The translations under genes were made by a program, and so were the position numbers. This document shows positions 8,071-16,135 of a stretch of 64,000 nt of DNA, piece after piece. Below the pieces are notes generated by a model that saw only the letters and a program-made list of their open reading frames with translations, was not told the origin of the DNA and made no database searches. Within the stretch, counting starts at the first letter, position 1. Each line of letters opens with the position of its first letter. This stretch comes from Comamonas sp. KCTC 72670 (GTDB taxonomy: Bacteria; Myxococcota; Myxococcia; Myxococcales; Myxococcaceae): positions 62,001 to 126,000 of the forward strand of contig BNCN01000015.1 in assembly GCA_014656495.1 (NCBI GenBank), read 5' to 3'.

Positions 8071-8634
8071 ATGAAGGCGTGGATCGCAGGCGCGCTGACC
8101 GTCTCCCTGGCCGCGGGGAGCGCGCTGGGTGCGGCACCGGCCTCATCGCCGGTGGACGCGACGTTGAAGACCTCCGCGGGGAAAGAGGTCCAGTTGTCCA
8201 AGTGGCGCGGAAAGCCCGTCATTCTCTTCTACGAGGACAAGGACTCGACCAAGCTCAACGCCCCCCTGAAGAAGGAGTTGTTCGCTCGGGGACAGGAGCG
8301 CGGGATTCTGGACGCCGCCTGGGTGTTGGCCGTCGCAAACCTTCAGAATTTCGACTTTTTTCCAGCCCGCCAGATTGCCCTCTCCTTCGTCCGTGACGAG
8401 GAGAAGAAGATCGGCGTGCCCATCCTGGTGGACATGGATGGGACGCTGGGAAAGGCCCCCTGGAAGCTGCCGGTGAAGACGTCGAACATCGTGTTGCTGG
8501 ACGCGCAGGGCGCGCTCGTCTACCGGCACTCGGGCCGGATGAAGGACGATGAGCAGACGGCCTTCTTCGCCGTCCTGAGCCGCCTGGTGGGCGTGGACCT
8601 GAACACCCCCGCGCCCTCGGAGCCCACCCCGTGA
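8071..8634 (+). CDS. Exported thioredoxin-fold (TlpA/YtfJ-like) protein (187 aa)
   Basis: The signal peptide MKAWIAGALTVSLAAGSALGAAP is followed by a thioredoxin-like fold: DATLKTSAGKEVQLSKWRGKPVILFYEDKD (residues 30-59), then a GVPILVDMDGTLGKAPWKLPVKTSNIVLLDAQG segment. There is no CxxC where redox-active family members have one, so disulfide chemistry is unlikely. It may be a structural or peroxiredoxin-like relative. The start at 8071 gives a clean signal peptide and follows AGGAG at 8059-8063. It is divergent from crtE and its leader overlaps the crtE operator. The stop overlaps the next gene (GTGA). Confidence 0.75.
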   Translation: MKAWIAGALTVSLAAGSALGAAPASSPVDATLKTSAGKEVQLSKWRGKPVILFYEDKDSTKLNAPLKKELFARGQERGILDAAWVLAVANLQNFDFFPARQIALSFVRDEEKKIGVPILVDMDGTLGKAPWKLPVKTSNIVLLDAQGALVYRHSGRMKDDEQTAFFAVLSRLVGVDLNTPAPSEPTP

Positions 8635-9536
8635 AGGTGGCCGTCACCGGCGCGAGCGGCTTCCTGGGTACAGGGCTTGTCCAACGTTTGTTGGACCAGA
8701 GGCACACGGTGCACGTCCTGGCCCGGAACGTCGAGCGGGCCCTGGCCGGCCTGCCCGCCGGTGTGACGGGCGCCTACTACGACACCTACCAGCCCCTGCC
8801 CGCCGAGGCCCTGGCGGGCGCGGACACCGTCATCCACCTGGCGGGCGAGCCGGTGGCCCAGCGCTGGACGCACGAGGGCAAGCACCGCATCCACGACAGC
8901 CGGGTGCGTGGCACGCGCGCGGTGGTGGCGGCGATGCGGGAGGCGGGCACCGTGAAGCGGTTCGTGTCCGCGTCGGCCATTGGCTTCTACGGCGGCACGC
9001 GCGGCGCGGAGCCGCTGACGGAGGACAGCGCGCCGGGCGACGACTTCCTGGCCCGCGTGTGCGTGGACTGGGAGGCGGAGGCGTTCCAGGCGCGCGAGGC
9101 GGGCATCTCCACCGCGGTGGTGCGCATGGGCGTGGTGCTGCACCCGGACGGCGGCGCGCTCCACAAGATGTTGCCGCCCTTCCGCATGGGCGCGGGCGGC
9201 CCGGTGGGCAGCGGCGAGCAGTACGTGAGCTGGGTGCACCGCGACGACGCGCAGGACCTGCTGCTCTTCACCGCGGTCCACACGGAGGTGGAGGGCCTGG
9301 TGAACGCCACCGCGCCCACGCCCGTGCCCAACACCTTCTTCGCGCACACGCTGGGCCACGTGTTGGGACGGCCCTCCGTGGTGCGGGTGCCGGGCTTCAT
9401 GCTCAAGGCCACGCTGGGGGAGATGGCGAAGGTGGTGCTGGAGGGCCAGCGCGTGCTGCCCACGCGGGCCCAGAAGGCGGGCTTCGTGTTCCGCCATCCG
9501 GAGTTGGAGGGAGCGCTGCGCGACCTGCTGACCTAG
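8631..9536 (+). CDS. TIGR01777-family NAD(P)-dependent epimerase (301 aa)
   Basis: Atypical short-chain dehydrogenase of the YfcH/SulA-like epimerase family. The N-terminal VAVTGASGFLGTGLVQRLL is the nucleotide motif (residues 3-21), followed by ADTVIHLAGEPVAQRWT (family hallmark GEPxxxxRW) and FVSASAIGFYGG with the catalytic Ser and Tyr region. A C-terminal domain (LGHVLGRP...VLEGQRVLPTRAQKAGFVFRHPELEGAL) is diagnostic of TIGR01777. The GTG start overlaps the stop of the preceding gene, so the two are translationally coupled. The substrate is not known for the family. Confidence 0.9.
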   Translation: MKVAVTGASGFLGTGLVQRLLDQRHTVHVLARNVERALAGLPAGVTGAYYDTYQPLPAEALAGADTVIHLAGEPVAQRWTHEGKHRIHDSRVRGTRAVVAAMREAGTVKRFVSASAIGFYGGTRGAEPLTEDSAPGDDFLARVCVDWEAEAFQAREAGISTAVVRMGVVLHPDGGALHKMLPPFRMGAGGPVGSGEQYVSWVHRDDAQDLLLFTAVHTEVEGLVNATAPTPVPNTFFAHTLGHVLGRPSVVRVPGFMLKATLGEMAKVVLEGQRVLPTRAQKAGFVFRHPELEGALRDLLT

Positions 9537-9545
9537 GTTGCGCGG

Positions 9546-10658
9546 ATGGACGCGAAGACATTGGAGGCGCGGGCGCAGGCCGAGGGCACGCCCGTCATCG
9601 ACTCGGACACCGCCACCTTCGTGTGGCGTGGCCGCGGCCCCGTCTGCCTCCAGGGCGACTTCCAGGACTGGCGCGGCAAGCCGCTGCCCCTCAAGCGCGT
9701 GGCGCCCGGCCTGTGGGCCCGCACGCTGAAGCTGCCCTCGGACGCCTACGTCGAATACGCGCTGGAGGACGCGCGCGGCCGGCGCGTGGAGGACCCGCTC
9801 AACCGGAGTCCCTCCGACAACGGCTTTGGCGGCGTCAACCATTCGTTCCGCATGCCCCAGGCCCGCTCGGTGCTGCCGTCCCGGCACCCTCGCGGCGCGC
9901 CCCGGGGCCGCGTCACCCGGCACGTGGTGGACACCGGCGACCTGGACCTGCCGGGCCAGCGGCAGGTGTACCTGTACGCGCCGCCCACCGACGCGCCGGT
10001 GCCGCTGCTGGTGGTGTACGACGGCGAGGACTACCTGCGCCGCGTGCGGCTCCCGGAGCTGGTGGACACGCTGGTGGCCGAAGGCCGCATGCGCCCGGTG
10101 GCCCTGGCGCTGGTGTGCAACGGCGGCGAGACGCGCAGCATGGAGTACACCTGCAGTGAGTACACGGTGGGCCTGCTGCGGTGGAAGGTGCTCCCGCTGG
10201 CCCGCCAGAAGCTGTCCCTGCTGGATGAGCGGCGCGCCCCCGGCGTCCACGCGGTGCTGGGCGCGTCCCTGGGCGGGCTGATGGCGCTCTACACCGGCCT
10301 GCGCCTGCCAGACGTCTTCGGGCACGTGCTGTCCCAGTCCGGCGCCTTCAGCGTGGAGGGCCATGACTTCGTCGTCTTCGACCTGGCCCGGCACGCCCCC
10401 CGCCACCCCTTGGACATCTGGCTGGACTGCGGCCGCTTCGAAGGGCTGCTGGAGGGCAACCAGCGCCTCGCGCCCCTGCTGTCGGAGGCCGGCCACCAGG
10501 TGACGCTTCGGGAGTACAGCGGCGGTCATAACTACCCCGCCTGGCGCGAGGAACTGGTACACGGCCTGGAGCGGCACTTCCCTCCCTCCACCGCCAAGCC
10601 CCGGAATTCACTGGGATTTCGGAGCAGGACGCAACTGGAGCCCGGGGGCCGCCGATAA
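9546..10658 (+). CDS. Esterase of the enterochelin esterase/EsD family with N-terminal E-set domain (370 aa)
   Basis: An N-terminal beta-sandwich (CBM48-like, FVWRGRGPVCLQGDFQDWRGKPLPL, residues 23-50) precedes an alpha/beta-hydrolase. The nucleophile elbow GASLGG lies near residue 239, and the C-terminal GGHNYPAWREEL carries the likely catalytic His. YDGEDYL and DIWLDCGRFEGLLEGN are typical of Fes-like and predicted-hydrolase members. There is no signal peptide, so it is cytoplasmic, unlike its exported paralogue at 24429-25847. It starts 9 nt after the epimerase stop. The substrate (ferric siderophore ester or other ester) is unknown. Confidence 0.8.
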   Translation: MDAKTLEARAQAEGTPVIDSDTATFVWRGRGPVCLQGDFQDWRGKPLPLKRVAPGLWARTLKLPSDAYVEYALEDARGRRVEDPLNRSPSDNGFGGVNHSFRMPQARSVLPSRHPRGAPRGRVTRHVVDTGDLDLPGQRQVYLYAPPTDAPVPLLVVYDGEDYLRRVRLPELVDTLVAEGRMRPVALALVCNGGETRSMEYTCSEYTVGLLRWKVLPLARQKLSLLDERRAPGVHAVLGASLGGLMALYTGLRLPDVFGHVLSQSGAFSVEGHDFVVFDLARHAPRHPLDIWLDCGRFEGLLEGNQRLAPLLSEAGHQVTLREYSGGHNYPAWREELVHGLERHFPPSTAKPRNSLGFRSRTQLEPGGRR

Positions 10659-10715
10659 CCTACATGGGTCATCCCGGTGCGCTGTCCGCGGCCGGTCCCC
10701 GCCCTGGAGCCCCCC

Positions 10716-11303
10716 ATGTCTCGCATTGATGGTGGTAACCGTCCGTCTTCGCCCAAGGGTCTGGTGACTGAGCGCACCAGCACGCCGGACCGGCAGGACG
10801 CCGGCACCGCCGCCAAGGCGACGCAGGGCGCGCAGGTCCACCGCGCCGTGCAGCCCTTCCAGGGCCGCAGCGACTTCGAGCCCGCCCGCCCCACCGCGCA
10901 CCGCGCCGTGACGGCCCCGCCGCCCTCGCCGCCGCTGGACGCCTCCGCTGTCGCGGGGGCGGACGCGGAGTTGGAGCTGCTCTCCGAGTTCCCCGACGCG
11001 GACGCCCAGGGCGGGCTGGCCTCCGCCATGCTCCACGCGCACGCGAACGAGCCCGCCTCGCAGGCCCGCATCGTGGAGCGCCTGAAGCAGGACGGCCGCC
11101 TGGAGTCCCTCTTCGGTGAGGTGTTCCGCGAGGGCAACCCCTACGTGGAGCAGCCGCACCGCAGCGCCGTGGTGCGCGCACTCGACACGGCGATGGCGCG
11201 CGGTACCGTGACGGCCGAGGACCTGCGCTCCTTCGCGCGGGGCGCCTACGCCCACGAGTGGCAACAGATTGGCTCGGAGCTGTCCTCGCCGGTTTCCAAA
11301 TGA
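10716..11303 (+). CDS. Hypothetical protein (195 aa)
   Basis: I do not recognise a family. The ATG at 10716 begins MSRIDGGNRPSSPKG. The first ~85 residues are Pro/Ala/Thr-rich and probably disordered. A helical, charged C-terminal half follows (ELELLSEFPDADAQGGLASAMLHAHANE, then RIVERLKQDGRLESLFGEVFRE). No signal peptide or membrane segment is visible. Codon bias is like the neighbours, so coding is likely. Its stop overlaps the ATG of a small basic ORF. The upstream in-frame start at 10677 is less likely. Confidence 0.6.
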   Translation: MSRIDGGNRPSSPKGLVTERTSTPDRQDAGTAAKATQGAQVHRAVQPFQGRSDFEPARPTAHRAVTAPPPSPPLDASAVAGADAELELLSEFPDADAQGGLASAMLHAHANEPASQARIVERLKQDGRLESLFGEVFREGNPYVEQPHRSAVVRALDTAMARGTVTAEDLRSFARGAYAHEWQQIGSELSSPVSK

Positions 11304-11464
11304 AAGCTCCTCGTCGACACACCCCCGGCGCAGGCCCCCGAAAACCCGTGAGCCGCCGCACCCGCTCCCCCCGGCGCGCCCTCGGCACGTACCGGGCCCG
11401 GCTGCGGACGCGGCCCCCGAAGAAGTACCGGGTCCGCATCCGCCCCATCCGCCGCACGCTCTAG
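11300..11464 (+). CDS. Small Arg-rich basic protein (54 aa), possible
   Basis: ATGA overlap with the preceding stop suggests translational coupling. The predicted 54-residue protein is about one third Arg/Lys (MKAPRRHTPG... then RARLRTRPPKKYRVRIRPIRRTL), with few acidic residues. Such a composition would suit nucleic-acid or ribosome binding, but high-GC DNA yields Arg-rich frames easily. Its TAG shares the CTAG at 11461-11464 with the stop of the convergent RCC1 gene. Real-gene status is uncertain. Confidence 0.35.
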   Translation: MKAPRRHTPGAGPRKPVSRRTRSPRRALGTYRARLRTRPPKKYRVRIRPIRRTL

Positions 11465-14400
11465 GGCAACACCACCGGCCCAGGTGACGGACGCTGTCCC
11501 AGCACGCCCAGCCCCAGGGTGCCGTGGAGGCTGGAGCCCCAGCTGAGCACCACGCCCTCGTGGGTCATCGCGAGGGAGGTGTCCGCGCCGCCGGCAATCA
11601 CCCTGAGCCCCGACAGCGCCTGCATGCGCTGCGGCTCCGCGCGCGGTGCGTTGTCGCCCACGCCCAACTGGCCATGCGAGTTGCGGCCCCACGTGAAGGC
11701 CCCCGCCTCCGGCCCTGAGGCGAACGAGTGCCAGGCGCCCGCGCCAATGGCGGTCGCCGCGGGCAGGCCCGGCACCGGCCTCGGCACGAGCCGCATCCGG
11801 CCCCCTCTCGGGCCATCGCCCAACTGGCCATGGGTGTTGTCGCCCCACGTCCACACCGTGCCGTCCTTGCCCAGCGCGAGGGTGTGCGCCGCGCCCGCGC
11901 GCACCTCCGTCAGGCCCTCCACGCCCTTCACCCTCACGGGGGTGTAACGGTCGGTCACCGTGCCATCGCCCAGCTGGCCCGACGCGTTGTGGCCCCACAC
12001 CGACAAGGTGCCGTCCACGTGCAGCGCGAGCGAGTGGTGATCTCCCCCCGTCACGGCCTGCACGCCCTCGAGCTTCTCCACCCGGAGTGGCAGGGCGCGG
12101 GACTCGGCGGTGCCGTCGCCCAATTGGCCGAAGGGGTTGTACCCCCACGCCCACACCGTGCCATCCGAACGCACCGCCAGGGAGTGGTAGCCGCCCGCGG
12201 CGATGGCCACCACGTCCCGCAGCCCCTGCACCTGGACCGGCACGGCGCGGTCGGCCGTCGTCCCATCCCCCAGTTGCCCGAAGCCGTTGGCGCCCCAGGC
12301 CCAGACGGTGCCATCGAGGCGCAGCGCCAGCGAATGCCAGGCGCCCGTGGACACGGCCGTCACCCGGGTCAACCCACGAATCTCGGCGGGCGAGGCCCGG
12401 CGCGTGGTGGTGCCATCGCCGAGCTGGCCCGACGCGTTGTTTCCCCATGCCTGCACCGTGCCGTCCGCCATCAGCGCCACGGCGTGCTGGCCCCAGGCGC
12501 GAACCACGACCACGGTCCGCGCCTTGGAGCCCCCAATCTTCACCTCGGCGGGCGACAGCCGAGGCCCCGTCTTCCCGTCCCCGAGCTGGCCATACTCGTT
12601 GCTCCCCCACGCGAGGGCCGTCCCGTCGTGGACCACGGCCACGGAGAACTGCTCCCCCGCGGCCACGGTCTCCACGTCTTGCAGCTCCGCCACCCGCCGC
12701 GGCCACATCACCGTGAGCGCCGAGGAGCCATCCCCCAGCTGCCCCAGGGTGTTGTCACCCCACGACCACACCCCGCCGTCATCGCCCACCGCCATCGCGT
12801 GGTGCGCGCCCGCGGACACCGCGCGCAGGCCCTTCACGGACGCGATGCGCGTGGGCACGTAGCGCGGCTGATTCGTCCCGTCGCCCAGCTGGCCGGACTC
12901 GTTGGCGCCCCAGGCCCACGCGGTGCCGTCGCCGCGCACCGCCAGCGAGAACGCGCGGCCGGCCGCCACGCTCGCCACGCCGTCCAGGCCCTTCACCCGC
13001 GCCGGGAGCAGGCTCGGCGTCTCACCGCCGTCCCCCAACTGCCCGGACGCATTCGAACCCCAGGCCCACGCGGTGCCATCCTCGCCCACCGCCAGCGCGT
13101 GGGACTCACCGAGCGCGATGACCATCACGTCCGTGAGCGCCTCGATGCGCCTCGGAGCCAGCCGGCCCTCCACGGTGCCGTCACCCAACTGTCCGGACGC
13201 GTTCGAACCCCAGGCCCACACCGTGCCGTCGCTGCGCAGCGCCAGCGACGTGTCACCGCCGCCCGCCACGGCCACGATGCTCTCGAGCCCCTCCACCCGC
13301 ACGGGCGCCACGCGCGGGGAGGTGGTGCCATCCCCGAGCTGCCCCCGGCCGTTCGCGCCCCAAGCCCACACGGTGCCGTCACACGCCAGCGCCAGCGAAT
13401 GCCGGCTGCCGCTGGCGACCGAGCGCGCGCAGGACACGCCACGCACCGTGAGGGCCCGCGCGCCGTGGATGGTGCCGCCGTCCCCCAACTGGCCCGACGC
13501 ATTCTCACCCCAGGCCACCACCGAGCCATCCGCGCGGACCAGCAGCGCGTGCGCGCGGCCGACGGCCAGCCGCTCCACCCGGCCAATGCTCCGCACCTGC
13601 ACGGGCCGCGAGCTCCAGCCCGCGGCGCCCAGCCCCAGCTGGCCGAAGCGGTTGTAGCCCCACCCGCGCAGCGTCTTGTCCTCGTGCAGCGCGAGCACGT
13701 GCAGGTGTCCGGGGTGCAGCGCCTGGACGCCCGACAGGCCGGGGATGAGCGAGGGCAGGACGCGCGAGGTCAGCGTGCCGTCGCCCAGTTGCCCATAGCC
13801 GTTGGAGCCCCACGCGCGCACCGTGCCGTCGCCGTGCAGCGCCAGCGAGTGGGAGCGGCCGCCGCTGACGGCGGTGATGCCCGTCAGGCCCCGCACCTGC
13901 ACCGGCGAGAAGCGGTCCATCCAGGAGCCGTCTCCGAGCTGGCCATCGCCGTTGTCGCCCCACGCCCAGACGGTGCCATCGCCGCGCACCGCGAGCGCGT
14001 GCGATGAGCCCGCGGAGATGCCCCGGATGTCCGACAGCCCCTTGACCGCGACCGGCGACAGCCGCTGCACGCCGCCGCCATCCCCCAGCTGGCCCTCGAA
14101 GCCCTCGCCCCAGGTCCACACCGCGCCGTCGCTCGACAGGGCCATGGAGAAGTAGGTCCCGGCGGCCACCGACTGGATGGGCGACAGGCCGGGCACGCGC
14201 ACCGGCGTCAGCCGGTCCAACGACGTGCCATCGCCCAGCTGCCCCAGCGCGTTGTAGCCCCAGGCCCAGACAGCGCCGTCGCCCTGCAGCGCGAGCACAT
14301 GACCGCCTCCCGCCGCCACGGCCAGGACCGACGTCAACCCCGGCACGGCCGCCGGGCGCGCGCGGTCCCGCGTGGTGCCATCTCCCAACTGCCCGGCGGC

Positions 14401-15834
14401 GTTGCGGCCCCACGTCCACACAGTGCCATCCATCGCCACCGCGATGGAGTGATGTCCCGCGGCCGCGACCACCCGCACGCTGGGGAGCCCCAGCACGCGC
14501 ACCGGCACGTGACGCTCGGTGGTGGTGCCGTCGCCGAGCTGTCCGTAGCTGTTGCGGCCCCAGGCCCAGACGGAGCCGTCCTCCAGCGCGGCCAGGGAGT
14601 GGAAGCTGCCCGTGGCCATCGACGTGACGTTCGTCAGCCCCATCACCGTCGCGGGCACGACATGCCGCTCCGAGCCCCCGTGGCCCAGTTGGCCCGCGAG
14701 CCCGCCGCCCCACGCCCACAGCGTGCCGTCCTTGCGCAGCGCCAGCGCGTGCTGCGCGCCACCCACCACCGCCGTCACGGCGGACAGCTCCGGCACCCGC
14801 GAGGGCGTGGACCGGTCCGCGGTGTCACCATCCCCCAACTGCCCCGCGCTGTTGGCGCCCCAGGCGAGCACCTCGCCGTCCTCCAGCAACGCCAGCGCGC
14901 CCGAGTCCAGCGCCGCCACCGCGCGGGCGCCGCCGACGCCAGGCAGCGGCGCGGGCACGGCGCGGTCGCTCCACGTGCCATCGCCCAGTTGGCCCGAGCT
15001 GTTGCTCCCCCACGTCCACACCGTCCCGTCCTTCCCCAGCGCCACCGCGTGGTACGTGCCCGCCGCCACCGAGGTGATGCCGGTGAGGTTCGGAATCCGT
15101 TCGGGTGACAGGCGCTGGGTGAACGTGCCGAGACCGAGCTGCCCCGACGCATTGGCGCCCCACGAGGACACGCCGCCATCCGCGTGCACCGCCAGCGTGA
15201 AGTCGAAGCCGGCGGCGAGCGCCACCACGCCCTCCAGCCCCGGCACGGGCTTGGGCCACAGGCCCGTCTGGGTATGGCCCTGGCCCAGCTGGCCATGGAA
15301 GTTCGTGCCCCACGCCCACACCGTGCCGTCCGACCGCAGCACCAGGGAGTGGAAGTCTCCGGCCGCCACCGCCACCACGTCGTCGAGGCCCTCCACGCGC
15401 CGCGGCTCGGCGCGGTCCGTGGTGGTGCCGTCGCCCAACTGACCCGAGCTGTTGCTGCCCCACGTCCACACCGTGCCATCCGCGCCCAGCGCCAGCGAGT
15501 GCGCGTCCCCCGACACCACCGACACGATGCCCTCGAGCACCGGGAGCCGCGCGGGTGACAGGCGTTGGAACGCGGTGTCCGCGCCGCCCAGCTGTCCGGC
15601 GCTGTTGCCACCCCAGGCCCAGACCGCTCCCGAGGGCGTCAGGAACAGCGAGTGCTGCGCGCCCGCGGCGATGCGCATGGGCGACAGCGGCGCGGAAAGC
15701 CGCAGGGCATTCATGGCGCGGGGCTTCGGCGGTGATGACACAGCGTCGCCGTTGGGTTCGCAGCCCGCCACCAGCAGCGCGCTCAACAGCAACGTCCACA
15801 GGCAGCGCGTTCCCGCCTTCATGTCCAGGGGCAA
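11461..15834 (-). CDS. RCC1-repeat lipoprotein with 28 repeats (1457 aa)
   Basis: Predicted exported lipoprotein: LWTLLLSALLVAGC is a lipobox signal peptide with the Cys near residue 25. The rest is a tandem array of about 50-residue RCC1 repeats, each with a DGTVWAWGxNxxGQLGDG core. I count 28 cores, which equals four seven-bladed RCC1 propellers. RCC1 propellers bind proteins or nucleic acids; the role on the myxobacterial surface is unknown. The start at 15834 is TTG, with GGAGG 5 nt upstream; an ATG at 15822 is the alternative. The gene is convergent with, and just overlaps, the plus-strand small ORF. Confidence 0.9.
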   Translation of the reverse strand: MPLDMKAGTRCLWTLLLSALLVAGCEPNGDAVSSPPKPRAMNALRLSAPLSPMRIAAGAQHSLFLTPSGAVWAWGGNSAGQLGGADTAFQRLSPARLPVLEGIVSVVSGDAHSLALGADGTVWTWGSNSSGQLGDGTTTDRAEPRRVEGLDDVVAVAAGDFHSLVLRSDGTVWAWGTNFHGQLGQGHTQTGLWPKPVPGLEGVVALAAGFDFTLAVHADGGVSSWGANASGQLGLGTFTQRLSPERIPNLTGITSVAAGTYHAVALGKDGTVWTWGSNSSGQLGDGTWSDRAVPAPLPGVGGARAVAALDSGALALLEDGEVLAWGANSAGQLGDGDTADRSTPSRVPELSAVTAVVGGAQHALALRKDGTLWAWGGGLAGQLGHGGSERHVVPATVMGLTNVTSMATGSFHSLAALEDGSVWAWGRNSYGQLGDGTTTERHVPVRVLGLPSVRVVAAAGHHSIAVAMDGTVWTWGRNAAGQLGDGTTRDRARPAAVPGLTSVLAVAAGGGHVLALQGDGAVWAWGYNALGQLGDGTSLDRLTPVRVPGLSPIQSVAAGTYFSMALSSDGAVWTWGEGFEGQLGDGGGVQRLSPVAVKGLSDIRGISAGSSHALAVRGDGTVWAWGDNGDGQLGDGSWMDRFSPVQVRGLTGITAVSGGRSHSLALHGDGTVRAWGSNGYGQLGDGTLTSRVLPSLIPGLSGVQALHPGHLHVLALHEDKTLRGWGYNRFGQLGLGAAGWSSRPVQVRSIGRVERLAVGRAHALLVRADGSVVAWGENASGQLGDGGTIHGARALTVRGVSCARSVASGSRHSLALACDGTVWAWGANGRGQLGDGTTSPRVAPVRVEGLESIVAVAGGGDTSLALRSDGTVWAWGSNASGQLGDGTVEGRLAPRRIEALTDVMVIALGESHALAVGEDGTAWAWGSNASGQLGDGGETPSLLPARVKGLDGVASVAAGRAFSLAVRGDGTAWAWGANESGQLGDGTNQPRYVPTRIASVKGLRAVSAGAHHAMAVGDDGGVWSWGDNTLGQLGDGSSALTVMWPRRVAELQDVETVAAGEQFSVAVVHDGTALAWGSNEYGQLGDGKTGPRLSPAEVKIGGSKARTVVVVRAWGQHAVALMADGTVQAWGNNASGQLGDGTTTRRASPAEIRGLTRVTAVSTGAWHSLALRLDGTVWAWGANGFGQLGDGTTADRAVPVQVQGLRDVVAIAAGGYHSLAVRSDGTVWAWGYNPFGQLGDGTAESRALPLRVEKLEGVQAVTGGDHHSLALHVDGTLSVWGHNASGQLGDGTVTDRYTPVRVKGVEGLTEVRAGAAHTLALGKDGTVWTWGDNTHGQLGDGPRGGRMRLVPRPVPGLPAATAIGAGAWHSFASGPEAGAFTWGRNSHGQLGVGDNAPRAEPQRMQALSGLRVIAGGADTSLAMTHEGVVLSWGSSLHGTLGLGVLGQRPSPGPVVLP

Positions 15835-16135
15835 GGGTTCCTCCGCGTCAAAACGTGTTCACCGGGCTCATCGCCATCCACGGGGGCAGCGGCGGCTGAG
15901 CGCTCTTCCGATGAGCCGATGTCTCCGGCCGATACGCCGTTACTTGTATCGCGAGAACCCGGCTCCGCGCTCTCTTGCCTGCACTGCGACATCACCTGAC
16001 GCGGCGAACTTCGGGTCGCGATTGCCCCAGTCACACGCGTGCGAACGCTGAGCACGGATTGATGCGCTGTCCGTGTACCCGACGTTCACACTTCTTCACG
16101 CGGATTGCATTGCGGTGCGTCGTCCGAAAGGGAGG
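15835..16135. other. Divergent intergenic region, no gene seen
   Basis: About 300 bp between the divergent RCC1 lipoprotein and metallophosphoesterase genes. It must hold both promoters, but I could not pick convincing hexamers. The only clear signal is the GGAGG at 15843-15839 (minus strand) preceding the TTG start of the RCC1 gene. Short frames here have no family resemblance. Confidence 0.5.

Noticed and set aside
8520..10577. A 685-codon minus-strand frame
   Set aside because: Antisense to the epimerase and esterase genes, with the Gln/His/Arg-rich composition of a shadow frame.
11728..14007. A 759-codon plus-strand frame with internal repeats
   Set aside because: Its repeats are the antisense image of the RCC1 repeats.
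11461..15834. Regular ~150-bp DNA repeats that could suggest a repeat array or CRISPR
   Set aside because: The period and variation are explained by RCC1 codons; there are no constant repeats with unique spacers.
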